Source: Alphaproteobacteria bacterium
GTDB taxonomy: Bacteria > Pseudomonadota > Alphaproteobacteria > UBA828
NCBI GenBank assembly: GCA_022820945.1
Contig: JAJEEP010000120.1
Span: forward strand, 1 to 41,891
DNA: 41,891 nt
Direction of reading: 5' to 3'
Part shown: positions 34,744 through 41,891 of the stretch, piece after piece
How positions within the stretch are numbered: position 1 is the first letter of the stretch
Layout: the number at the start of each line of letters is the position of its first letter
Made by a program: the position numbers and the translations under genes
Notes under the pieces: model-generated
Told to the model about the DNA's origin: nothing
Databases searched by the model: none
What the model saw: the letters and a program-made list of their open reading frames with translations, nothing else

Positions 34744-35712
34744 ATGACGTCCTTGACCCCCTTTCGTCGCCGGTGGCCCTGGGTCACGGCCGACCTCCAG
34801 ACCGTACGGAACGTCCTGCCCGGGAGGCCGGCGGGTGTTCCGCCAGACTCCGGCCAGCGCGTCGAGATTCCGCTCAGTGACGGGAGCGGCGATCGGCTCG
34901 TCGCCCGCTACCATCCGGGGCGGGCGCGGGTGCCGGCCGTGATCCTGGTGCCGGGTCTGACGGGCTGCGAGGCGAGCCGGCACGTGCTGCAAGCGGCGGA
35001 CGCCTGGGCGGCAGACGGCGCGCCGGTGGTCCGCCTCAACCTCCGGGGCTCGCCGCCGGGCCGCTCGCTCGCCAAGGGTCACTACCATATGGACCGGGTG
35101 CAGGACCTTGCCGACGCCTGCCGCGCGGTGGCCGATCTCGACCCAGGCATCCGGCAACATGGCATTGTCATCGTGGGATTCTCGCTCGGCGGTGCGCTCG
35201 CCCTCCGCCTGGCCCAGTCGCCATCGCGCCCCGACATCGTCAAAGCGGTGGTGACGGTATCCGCGCCGCTCGATCTCACAGCGACCGCCGAGCGCATCGC
35301 CCGCCCCCGCAACCGCCTCTACGAGCGGTGGCTGCTCCAGCGTCTCAAACAGGAGACGGCGCCGCTCTGGCGCGACGGGCCGGCGGCCGTGCGCACGGCG
35401 GTTCAGGCCGCGCGGCATATTCATGAATTCGACGATGCGTTGACCGCGAAAGAGGCCGGGTTTCGCGATGCGGCGGACTACTACGCCTCGTGCTCACCGA
35501 TGAGCAATCTGGGCAGCCTCGGTATTCCCGCGCTCGTCATTCACGCCGACGACGATCCCTGGGTTCCTCCGCCCTCGGTCGTCGAGCGCGCGCCGCTGCG
35601 CGTCGTCGTCACGCGCGGCGGCGGTCACGTCGGCTTTCACGGAACGGGAAGTCGGATGCCCTGGTACGTGGGTGCCGCAGCGCACTTCGTGCGGTCGTGC
35701 CGTGAGCGATGA
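34744..35712 (+). CDS. Alpha/beta hydrolase, YheT-like
   Basis: About 322 aa from the ATG at 34744, chosen because LTPFRRRWPWVTADLQTVRN resembles the N-terminus of YheT-like hydrolases. An ATG at 34714 is also in frame, and no start has a good Shine-Dalgarno. The oxyanion region is VILVPGLTGCEASRHVLQAA, the nucleophile elbow GFSLGG, the acid in IHADDDPWV, and the histidine in GGHVGFHG. RLNLRGSPPGRSLAKG is also family-typical. It is a soluble esterase/hydrolase with unknown substrate. A hairpin follows its stop. Confidence 0.87.
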   Translation: MTSLTPFRRRWPWVTADLQTVRNVLPGRPAGVPPDSGQRVEIPLSDGSGDRLVARYHPGRARVPAVILVPGLTGCEASRHVLQAADAWAADGAPVVRLNLRGSPPGRSLAKGHYHMDRVQDLADACRAVADLDPGIRQHGIVIVGFSLGGALALRLAQSPSRPDIVKAVVTVSAPLDLTATAERIARPRNRLYERWLLQRLKQETAPLWRDGPAAVRTAVQAARHIHEFDDALTAKEAGFRDAADYYASCSPMSNLGSLGIPALVIHADDDPWVPPPSVVERAPLRVVVTRGGGHVGFHGTGSRMPWYVGAAAHFVRSCRER

Positions 35713-35721
35713 AGTGCCAGG

Positions 35722-35746
35722 GCGTTTCCGTGCGGAACGGAAACGC
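35722..35746 (+). terminator. Terminator-like hairpin after the YheT-like gene
   Basis: GCGTTTCCG (35722-35730) pairs perfectly with CGGAAACGC (35738-35746) around TGCGGAA, and TCTAG follows. It starts 9 bp after the stop. Palindromes of this GCGTTTCCG...CGGAAACGCTCTAG kind resemble dispersed intergenic repeats in alphaproteobacteria, so it may be a repeat used as a terminator. Confidence 0.65.
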
Positions 35747-35886
35747 TCTAGCCCGGGCGCCGTTTCGGCGCTACCGTTTTGCATGTGGTCGGGATGCCGT
35801 GCTCGCCCGGGTCCCTGCCACCAAGAAGAGCACGCCGGAAGGCGCCGCGCCGCCGCCATGAGGCGAGCGAGAGGGAGGGACGATCC

Positions 35887-37479
35887 ATGAGCAGACGGCT
35901 GGCTCAGTTTCTAGGCATTGCCATCATCGCCGGCGGCCTCGCCGGCGCCAGCGCAGCAGGAGCGGAGGAGCCCCGCCAGGGCGGCACCTTCGTGTGGGGC
36001 ATGTCCAGCGAGATGAACATCCTGGACCCGCACGCCACCTGCAGCTGGTACACCACCAACGCCATCCACAACATGTTCGAAGGGCTGGTCATGCTCGACC
36101 TGGCCGACCCGGAGGCGAAGAGCGCGAAGCTCAAGCCCGCGATCGCGGAGTCGTGGGAGCGCTCCGAGGACGGCACGGTCTACACCTTCCAGATCAGGGA
36201 GAACGTCCAGTTCCACGACGGCACCAGTGTCGATGCCGAGGTGGTCAAGTGGAACTACGACCGCTTCTTCAACAAGGACGCGCCGCAGTTCTACGACACT
36301 GCCGCGGCCTTCATGGGCTACTACACGCGCTGGATGAAGTCGGTCGAGGTGACCGGGCCGATGGAGGTCACCATTACGCTGACCGAGCCCAACTACGAGT
36401 GGCTCCAGTTCGGCGTGCAGGCCTGCGGTATGCCGATGATCATCAGCCCCACCCAGATCGAGCAGGTGGGCAACGACGGCTTCCCCCTGGCGCCGGTGGG
36501 CACAGGGCCGTTCAAGTTCGTCGAGCGCGAGCAGAATATCAAGGTGGTGCTGGAGCGCTTCGACGACTATTGGGGTCAGAACGCCTATATCGACACGCTG
36601 ATCTTCCGGCCGCTCTCGGATCAGGCGTCGCGGCTCTCCGCCATGCGTGCGGGTGAGGTGCACATGATCAACGAGGCGCCGTGGGACGAGCTCGAAGGGC
36701 TCGAGGAAGAAGGCTTCGTGATCTCGACCAACGAGAACATCCCCTCGATCTGGCTGCTCTTCTTCAACCACAGGGACCCGATCATGTCCGACGTCCGGGT
36801 CCGCAAGGCGATCAACATGGCGATCAACCGCGAGGGGATCGCCCATGAAATCCTCAAGGACACCGGGCGGGCGGAATACGGCATGCTCTCGCCGGGCACG
36901 TTCGCTTACCAGCCCGGCTATGTGTCCGCGCCTTACGACCCCGAAGGCGCCAAGGCGCTGCTGGCCGAGGCCGGCTACGGCGACGGGCTCGCGATCGAGT
37001 TCGACATCTACGAGTACGGCTACAACGAGGTCTGGGAGAAGTGGATCCAGCGCGATCTCAAGAAGATCGGGATCGACGTCAAGCTCAACAAGATCGAGTG
37101 GATCACCTATCTCGGCAAATGGGTGCAGGGCATGCCCGAGGGCCTGCACATGAACGAGGTCGGCTGGGGCTGGTCGGTTCCCTACTGGACCCAGGTCATG
37201 TCCCGCTGCGATTCGCAGCCGCCCAACGGCTTCAACGTCGGCTGGTACTGCAACCCGGAGGTCGACGCGCTCTTCAACCAGGCGCTGGCCGAAAAGGACG
37301 AGGCCAAGGCAGCGGCGCTCTACCAGCAGGCGAACGAGATCATCATGGGCCAGGACTTCGCCTATGCGCCGAAGTTCGTCTACTACAACCCGCTGGTGCT
37401 GCACCCCAGCGTGAAGGGCTTCGTGAACCCGCCGGAGAACTGGTACGACTTCTCCATCCTCTGGCTCGACGAAGAGTAG
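35887..37479 (+). CDS. Peptide/family-5 ABC transporter substrate-binding protein
   Basis: A 530-aa secreted protein. The ATG at 35887 follows GGGAGGGACG. The signal peptide spans SRRLAQFLGIAIIAGGLAGA with cleavage after about ASAAGA. The mature part fits family 5 (DppA/OppA-like): EMNILDPHATCSWYTTNAIH, AESWERSEDGTVYTFQIREN, VQFHDGTSVDAEVVKWNYDR, GTGPFKFVE and VRVRKAINMAINRE. It binds peptides or similar small compounds in the periplasm. No permease or ATPase genes are in the window; an amidase follows after 52 bp, so the substrate may be an amide. Confidence 0.92.
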   Translation: MSRRLAQFLGIAIIAGGLAGASAAGAEEPRQGGTFVWGMSSEMNILDPHATCSWYTTNAIHNMFEGLVMLDLADPEAKSAKLKPAIAESWERSEDGTVYTFQIRENVQFHDGTSVDAEVVKWNYDRFFNKDAPQFYDTAAAFMGYYTRWMKSVEVTGPMEVTITLTEPNYEWLQFGVQACGMPMIISPTQIEQVGNDGFPLAPVGTGPFKFVEREQNIKVVLERFDDYWGQNAYIDTLIFRPLSDQASRLSAMRAGEVHMINEAPWDELEGLEEEGFVISTNENIPSIWLLFFNHRDPIMSDVRVRKAINMAINREGIAHEILKDTGRAEYGMLSPGTFAYQPGYVSAPYDPEGAKALLAEAGYGDGLAIEFDIYEYGYNEVWEKWIQRDLKKIGIDVKLNKIEWITYLGKWVQGMPEGLHMNEVGWGWSVPYWTQVMSRCDSQPPNGFNVGWYCNPEVDALFNQALAEKDEAKAAALYQQANEIIMGQDFAYAPKFVYYNPLVLHPSVKGFVNPPENWYDFSILWLDEE

Positions 37480-37531
37480 GGCGGCCTGACCGGCACGTCC
37501 GAAGGGGAGCCCTCGACCGGGAGAGAAGACG

Positions 37532-38968
37532 ATGAATCTCAAGGACTATGCCGCCCACGATGCCTTGGGCTTGGCCCAGCTCGTCAAGAACAAGGAGGTG
37601 ACGGCGGAGGAGCTGCTGGACTGCGCGCTCCAGGTCAGCGAGGCGCTCAACGGCGATCTCAACGCCATCGTCCGCTCGATGGAGACGGAAGCGCGCGCCG
37701 CCATCGCGGCGGGCGTGCCTGCCGGTCCGTTCGAGGGCGTTCCCTTCCTGCTCAAGGACCTGACCCAGTCCTATGCCGGCGTACCCACCGATTGCGGCAG
37801 CCGCTTCTTCAAGGGCTGGACCCGCGACTTCGACAGCGAGATGGTGGCGCGGTGGAAGCGCGCGGGCGCCGTGATCTTCGCCAAGACCAACACGCCGGAG
37901 GGCGGCTCCAGCGGCTCCACCGAGCCCGTGGCGAACGGTCCAACCCATAACCCGTGGAAGCTCGGCTACTCGCCGGGCGGCTCCAGCGGCGGCTCGGCCT
38001 CCGGGGTCGCTGCTGGCATCGCGCCGGCGGGCCACGCCAATGACGGCGGAGGGTCGATCCGCATCCCGGCGTCGGCCTGCGGCCTGGTCGGCCTCAAGCC
38101 CTCGCGCGGGCGCACGCCCAATGGCCCCGACTTCGGCGAGCTCTGGAACGGTATCGCCGTCGAACACGTGGTGACGCGCACCGTGCGGGACTGCGCCGCC
38201 CTGCTCGACGCGACCGCCGGTCCTGGCGTCGGCGAACCCTACTACGCGCCGCCGCCAGCGCGGCCCTTCCTCGACGAGGTGGGCGCCGATCCGGGCACGC
38301 TCAGGATCGGAATCTCCACGAAAGCGCCGACGGGAACCGCAGTCGACGCCGACTGCGTCCGTGCGGCGGAGGAAACCGCGAAACTGCTGGAAGACCTCGG
38401 CCATGCCGTCGAGCCAGCCGCGCCCAGCTTCGATGTCGAGACGATGTTCGACGGCTGGACCAAGATCTTCCAGGCGAACGAGGCCTGGGCCTTCGACGGC
38501 TACGCCGAAGCGACCGGCACGGCCCCGTCCTCCGAGAACACCGAGGCCAACAACCTTCATCTGTTGGAGGAGGGGCGCAAGCTGAGCGGCGCCGATCTGG
38601 TGCAGGCAATCAGCGACGTTCACGCGAGCACGCGCGACTTCGCGCGCTTCTTCGAGGACTACGACATCTGGCTGACGCCGACGCTGGGCACCGCGCCGCC
38701 GCCCCACGGGCACCTCTTCGCCGACGACGATGCCGAGGTCTTCTTCGAGCGGCTGATGGAATTCATCCCGTTCACGCCGATCTTCAACTGCACCGGCAAC
38801 CCGGCGATCACGCTGCCGCTCAGCTGGAATGCCGAAGGCCTCCCCATCGGCGTCCACTTCGGCGGACGCATGGCCGAAGAGGCGACACTGTTCCGCCTCG
38901 CCGCGCAGCTCGAGGAAGCCCGGCCCTGGCGCAACCGCCATCCGGTCACGAGCGTCTGGTCTCTCTGA
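37532..38968 (+). CDS. Amidase (amidase signature family)
   Basis: A 478-aa amidase of normal length. The catalytic triad is K75 (GVPFLLKDL), the cis-serine S151 in the [10 protein letters not shown] segment, and nucleophile S175 in [11 protein letters not shown]. It hydrolyses amide bonds in the cytoplasm; the family also includes GatA, but no gatB/gatC is near. GGGAGAGAAGACG precedes the ATG at 37532. Its neighbour is a periplasmic binding protein, so the pair could take up and degrade an amide or peptide compound; that link is inferred. Confidence 0.92.
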   Translation: MNLKDYAAHDALGLAQLVKNKEVTAEELLDCALQVSEALNGDLNAIVRSMETEARAAIAAGVPAGPFEGVPFLLKDLTQSYAGVPTDCGSRFFKGWTRDFDSEMVARWKRAGAVIFAKTNTPEGGSSGSTEPVANGPTHNPWKLGYSPGGSSGGSASGVAAGIAPAGHANDGGGSIRIPASACGLVGLKPSRGRTPNGPDFGELWNGIAVEHVVTRTVRDCAALLDATAGPGVGEPYYAPPPARPFLDEVGADPGTLRIGISTKAPTGTAVDADCVRAAEETAKLLEDLGHAVEPAAPSFDVETMFDGWTKIFQANEAWAFDGYAEATGTAPSSENTEANNLHLLEEGRKLSGADLVQAISDVHASTRDFARFFEDYDIWLTPTLGTAPPPHGHLFADDDAEVFFERLMEFIPFTPIFNCTGNPAITLPLSWNAEGLPIGVHFGGRMAEEATLFRLAAQLEEARPWRNRHPVTSVWSL

Positions 38969-39009
38969 TCGCCCGGCGTGCTCACTGCGGCTGGAAGGCG
39001 CCGCCGCGC

Positions 39010-39038
39010 TTGACCGGCTGCGCCTGACCCTATAGGGA
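39010..39038 (+). promoter_or_regulatory. Possible promoter of leuB-asd
   Basis: TTGACC at 39010-39015 is followed by TATAGG at 15 bp or TAGGGA at 17 bp. It lies about 95 bp before leuB in the 163-bp gap after the amidase gene. Only the -35 box is convincing. Confidence 0.3.
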
Positions 39039-39131
39039 ACTCCGCGACGACGGGCGGCCGTGGCGCTCGCGGGGCGTTCCTGCGGGCGCCTTGCTTATGC
39101 GGCGCGCGGCGCAGCGGGCGCGGAGGGGGCA

Positions 39132-40244
39132 ATGAGCAGCAACAAGCGGGTTCTCATCCTTGCTGGGGACGGCATCGGGCCCGAGGTCATGCGCCAGGTC
39201 GAGCGGGTGATGGAATGGCTCTCGGCCAGGCGCTCGATCTCCTTCGACGTGAGCAGCGGGCTCGTCGGCGGCGCCTGCTACGAGGCCCACGGCACGCCGC
39301 TCACCGACGAGACCATGGCGGATGCGCTCGCGGCCGATGCGGTGCTGTTCGGCGCGGTCGGCGGCCCGCAGTGGGACAACGTCGCCCGCGACGTGCGGCC
39401 CGAGATGGGCATCCTGCGACTCCGCAAGGAGATGGACCTCTACGCCAACCTGCGGCCTGCGCTGGTCTTCGATCCGCTGGTCGAGGCGTCCACGCTGAAG
39501 GACGAGGTGGTGCGCGGGCTCGACCTGATGATCGTCCGCGAGCTCACCGGCGGCATCTACTTCGGCGAGCCGCGCGGCGTGGACACGCTGCCCGATGGCA
39601 CCCGGCAGGGCTACGATACCGAGGTCTACAGCGCGCCGGAGATCGAGCGGGTCTCGCGCGTCGCCTTCGAGCTCGCGCGCCGACGCAGCAACCGGGTGCA
39701 CTCGGTCGAGAAGGCCAACGTCATGGAGTCCGGCAAGTTCTGGCGCGACGAGGTGACGGCGCTGCACGCAGCCGACTACGCCGACGTCACGCTGGAGCAC
39801 ATGTACGCCGACAACTGCGCCATGCAGCTGGTGCGCCGGCCCAAGCAGTTCGACGTGATCGTCACCAACAACCTGTTCGGCGACCTGCTGAGCGACTGCG
39901 CGGCGATGCTGACCGGCTCGCTCGGGATGCTGCCGTCGGCCTCGCTCGGCTCGCAGGACGAGGGCGGGCAGCGCAAGGCGCTCTACGAGCCGGTGCACGG
40001 ATCTGCCCCCGATATTGCGGGCCAGAACCTGGCCAACCCGCTCGCCGCACTTCTCAGCTTCACGATGATGCTGCGCTATTCGTTCGACGCGGCGGACGAC
40101 GCGGAGCTGATCGAGGCGGCGGTTCAGGACACGCTGGCGAGCGGCCTGCGCACCGCCGACATCATGCAGGACGGCATGACCGCGGCCTCGACCGATGCCA
40201 TGGGCGATGCCGTCCTCGCCGCGCTCGACGCGCGTGCCGCCTGA
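39132..40244 (+). CDS. leuB: 3-isopropylmalate dehydrogenase
   Basis: A 370-aa enzyme. The ATG at 39132 is preceded by GGAGGGGGCA; an upstream in-frame start at 39060 would add 24 non-family residues. Family features are [13 protein letters not shown] (8-20), [39 protein letters not shown] and [17 protein letters not shown]. It performs oxidative decarboxylation of 3-isopropylmalate in leucine synthesis, NAD-dependent. It lies 24 bp upstream of asd, and this leuB-asd order is common in alphaproteobacteria. Confidence 0.96.
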   Translation: MSSNKRVLILAGDGIGPEVMRQVERVMEWLSARRSISFDVSSGLVGGACYEAHGTPLTDETMADALAADAVLFGAVGGPQWDNVARDVRPEMGILRLRKEMDLYANLRPALVFDPLVEASTLKDEVVRGLDLMIVRELTGGIYFGEPRGVDTLPDGTRQGYDTEVYSAPEIERVSRVAFELARRRSNRVHSVEKANVMESGKFWRDEVTALHAADYADVTLEHMYADNCAMQLVRRPKQFDVIVTNNLFGDLLSDCAAMLTGSLGMLPSASLGSQDEGGQRKALYEPVHGSAPDIAGQNLANPLAALLSFTMMLRYSFDAADDAELIEAAVQDTLASGLRTADIMQDGMTAASTDAMGDAVLAALDARAA

Positions 40245-40268
40245 GCGCAGGCAAGGGAGAACAGGACC

Positions 40269-41291
40269 ATGGGCTATCGCGTCGCCATCGCCGGCGCCAC
40301 CGGCAATGTCGGGCGCCAGCTGCTCGCCGTGCTGGCCGAGCGCGACTTCCCCGCCGACGAGGTGATCGCGCTCGCTTCGCGCGCCTCGGTGGGCAAGGAG
40401 GTCTCCTTCGGCGACGACGAGATCCTCAAGGTGCACGACCTCGCGGAATTCGACTTCGCCGACACCGACATCAGCCTGTTCTCGCCGGGCGGTGCGGTCT
40501 CCAAGGTCCACGCGCCGCGCGCGGCGGCCCAGGGCTGCGTCGTCATCGACAACACCTCGCAATTCCGCATGGACGAGGACGTGCCGCTGGTGGTGCCCGA
40601 GGTGAACGGGGAGGCGATCGCCGGCTACGACGCGCGCAACATCATCGCCAACCCCAACTGCTCGACCATCCAGATGGTGGTCGCGCTGAAGCCGCTGCAC
40701 GACCATGCGCGCATCAAGCGCATCGTCGTCTCGACCTATCAGTCCACCTCCGGCGCCGGCAAGCAGGCGATGGACGAGCTCTTCGAGCACACACGCGCGA
40801 TCTACATGAACGCGCGCGAGGAGCCGCGTTCGTTCGCCAAGACCATCGCCTTCAACGTCGTGCCCCAGATCGGCCCCTTCGACACCGACGGCTCCACCGG
40901 AGAAGAGGTCAAGATGGTGCGCGAGACCCAGCGCATCCTCGATCCGGAGATCCTGGTGAGCGCCACCTGCGTCCGCGTGCCCACCTTCATCGGCCATGCC
41001 GAGGCCGTGAACGTCGAGTTTCACGACCCGATCGAGGAGGAGGAGGCGCGCGAGCTGCTTTCGGCCGCACCGGGCGTGGCGGTTATCGACCGCCCCTTCG
41101 ACGGCGGCTATGCCACGCCCGTCGATTGCGCGGGCGAGGACGCGACCTTCGTCTCGCGCATCCGCCGCGACCCCACGGTGGCCAACGGGCTCTGCCTCTG
41201 GATCGTCAGCGACAATCTGCGCAAGGGGGCGGCGCTGAACGCGGTCCAGATCGCCGAGGACCTGATCGCCAACCACCTCGTCAGCGCCTGA
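40269..41291 (+). CDS. asd: Aspartate-semialdehyde dehydrogenase
   Basis: A 340-aa enzyme. The NADP motif GATGNVGRQ is at 9-17, and the catalytic cysteine C131 is in NPNCSTIQMVVAL. STYQSTSGAGKQAMDEL and CVRVPTFIGHAEAVNVEF are also diagnostic. It reduces aspartyl phosphate to aspartate semialdehyde for lysine, threonine and methionine synthesis. GGGAGAACAGGACC precedes the ATG. It is the last protein gene before the rRNA operon. Confidence 0.96.
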   Translation: MGYRVAIAGATGNVGRQLLAVLAERDFPADEVIALASRASVGKEVSFGDDEILKVHDLAEFDFADTDISLFSPGGAVSKVHAPRAAAQGCVVIDNTSQFRMDEDVPLVVPEVNGEAIAGYDARNIIANPNCSTIQMVVALKPLHDHARIKRIVVSTYQSTSGAGKQAMDELFEHTRAIYMNAREEPRSFAKTIAFNVVPQIGPFDTDGSTGEEVKMVRETQRILDPEILVSATCVRVPTFIGHAEAVNVEFHDPIEEEEARELLSAAPGVAVIDRPFDGGYATPVDCAGEDATFVSRIRRDPTVANGLCLWIVSDNLRKGAALNAVQIAEDLIANHLVSA

Positions 41292-41361
41292 GAAGGCCGG
41301 GGGATAGGGTTCCGGTGCGAGAAATAGTTGGGGAGAACCGCCGTGGAGACCGCAGAAGCGC

Positions 41362-41390
41362 TTGACTCCGGTGTCTCCCTCCCGTAACAA
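41362..41390 (+). promoter_or_regulatory. rRNA operon promoter
   Basis: TTGACT (41362-41367), a 17-bp spacer and TAACAA (41385-41390) lie about 230 bp upstream of the 16S start, the spacing expected for an rrn promoter. A GC-rich discriminator (GGGCGGGC) follows, typical of stringently controlled rrn promoters. Confidence 0.65.
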
Positions 41391-41404
41391 GGGCGGGCTG
41401 TTTC

Positions 41405-41465
41405 GGCCGGGCCCTGCCCGGCCTACCGTTCTTTGACATTGTGAATGGAAGGGATGCGTGGGCGG
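41405..41465 (+). promoter_or_regulatory. rrn leader: hairpin and conserved antitermination-type segment
   Basis: GGCCGGGC (41405-41412) pairs with GCCCGGCC (41416-41423). It is followed by GTTCTTTGACATTGTGAAT and GAAGGGATGCGTGGG (41428-41465). I know this second block as a widely conserved alphaproteobacterial 16S leader sequence. It probably takes part in antitermination and processing. Confidence 0.6.
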
Positions 41466-41621
41466 CGTCTGTCGAGACCGCCTGCGCAACCGGAGCGCTG
41501 TGCTTCGGCATGGCGTTTCATGTTCGCGCGGGATCTCAACGGGTCGTGCGGCGGCAGGCTGCGGGGTGTCCGGCCTTCGGGCTCGGGCGCGTCCGGCACG
41601 CCGTGTGTCACGGCTACACTC

Positions 41622-41891
41622 AAACTTGAGAGTTTGATCCTGGCTCAGAACGAACGCTGGCGGCAGGCCTAACACATGCAAGTCGAACGTGAAGCCGCCC
41701 TTCGGGGCGGTGGAAAGTGGCGAACGGGTGAGTAACGCGTGGGAACCTGTCCTTTGGTACGGAATAACCGCTGGAAACGGCGGCTAATACCGTATAAGCC
41801 CGGCCTCTTTGGTGGAGGCCGGGGAAAGCCTTGTGCGCCGAAGGAGGGGCCCGCGTCCGATTAGCTTGTTGGTGAGGTAACGGCTCACCAA
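41622..41891 (+). rRNA. rrs: 16S ribosomal RNA, 5' part (cut by window end)
   Basis: The gene begins around AAACTTGAGAGTTTGATCC and contains the universal GAGTTTGATCCTGGCTCAG, GAACGCTGGCGGCAGGCCTA, ACACATGCAAGTCGAACG and GAACGGGTGAGTAACGCGTG. The short helix after position 70 and the GGCAGGCCTAACACATG sequence point to Alphaproteobacteria. Only about 270 of 1490 nt are inside the window, so finer placement needs the rest. Confidence 0.97.

Noticed and set aside
1..41891. CRISPR arrays, insertion sequences and integrases
   Set aside because: I saw no regularly spaced direct repeats, no transposase and no integrase in either strand.

Overview
The window comes from a high-GC alphaproteobacterium. 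The right end carries the first ~270 nt of a 16S rRNA gene with an alphaproteobacterial-type start and a conserved rrn leader. The gene content (smo/mtl-type polyol transporter, Entner-Doudoroff genes, NnrS, TbpB-like surface lipoproteins) fits Rhodospirillales-like or Rhodobacterales-like relatives. I cannot name a genus from this much sequence. Most of the window is GC-rich (a sampled line in edd is about 65% GC). Two genes stand out as AT-rich: one at 893-4126 (a sampled line is about 42% GC) and most of 23520-26307 (a sampled line is about 48% GC). Both look like horizontally acquired defence genes.

Layout. (1) 1-636: 3'-truncated minus-strand gene for a Mu-like phage small terminase subunit (DUF3486-type), the edge of a prophage or its remnant. 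(2) 893-4126: an AT-rich gene for a 1077-aa protein with an intact calcineurin-like metallophosphoesterase domain, a NACHT/STAND-type P-loop NTPase and a long unrecognised C-terminal region. It has its own predicted promoter and is the best candidate for an undescribed antiphage system. (3) 4199-7866, minus strand: a four-gene catabolic-looking cluster (MetE-C-like enzyme, class I glutamine amidotransferase, 2-keto-4-pentenoate hydratase-like enzyme, class II aldolase/adducin-like protein), with a REP-like palindromic repeat inside it. (4) 8100-20583, plus strand: a polyol uptake and catabolism locus. It holds a HAD hydrolase, a SorC-type regulator, a binding-protein ABC transporter (smoEFGK-like), a mannitol 2-dehydrogenase, a fructokinase, and then zwf, pgl and edd. 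Together these would import mannitol or a related polyol, oxidise it to fructose, phosphorylate it and feed it as glucose-6-phosphate (through an isomerase not seen here) into the Entner-Doudoroff path as far as KDPG; no eda is present.

(5) 20695-23189: an orphan methyltransferase-like protein and, on the minus strand, an NnrS-family membrane protein. (6) 23260-26307: a single-chain restriction-modification enzyme (PD-(D/E)xK nuclease plus N6-adenine methyltransferase, type IIG-like). It ends two bases before a truncated tRNA-Ala-like sequence on the opposite strand, probably an old integration scar. (7) 26369-35712: miscellaneous metabolic and housekeeping genes (SDR, thioesterase, alpha/beta hydrolases, a deviant peptide deformylase, a deazaflavin-type oxidoreductase, exonuclease III). 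Among them are two gene remnants (an epimerase N-terminus and a TbpB-like barrel C-terminus) and one intact TbpB-like lipoprotein. (8) 35887-41291: a peptide-type ABC substrate-binding protein with an amidase, then leuB and asd. (9) 41292-41891: rrn promoter, leader and the start of 16S rRNA.

All calls were made by reading the sequence and its translations. No database search was run.
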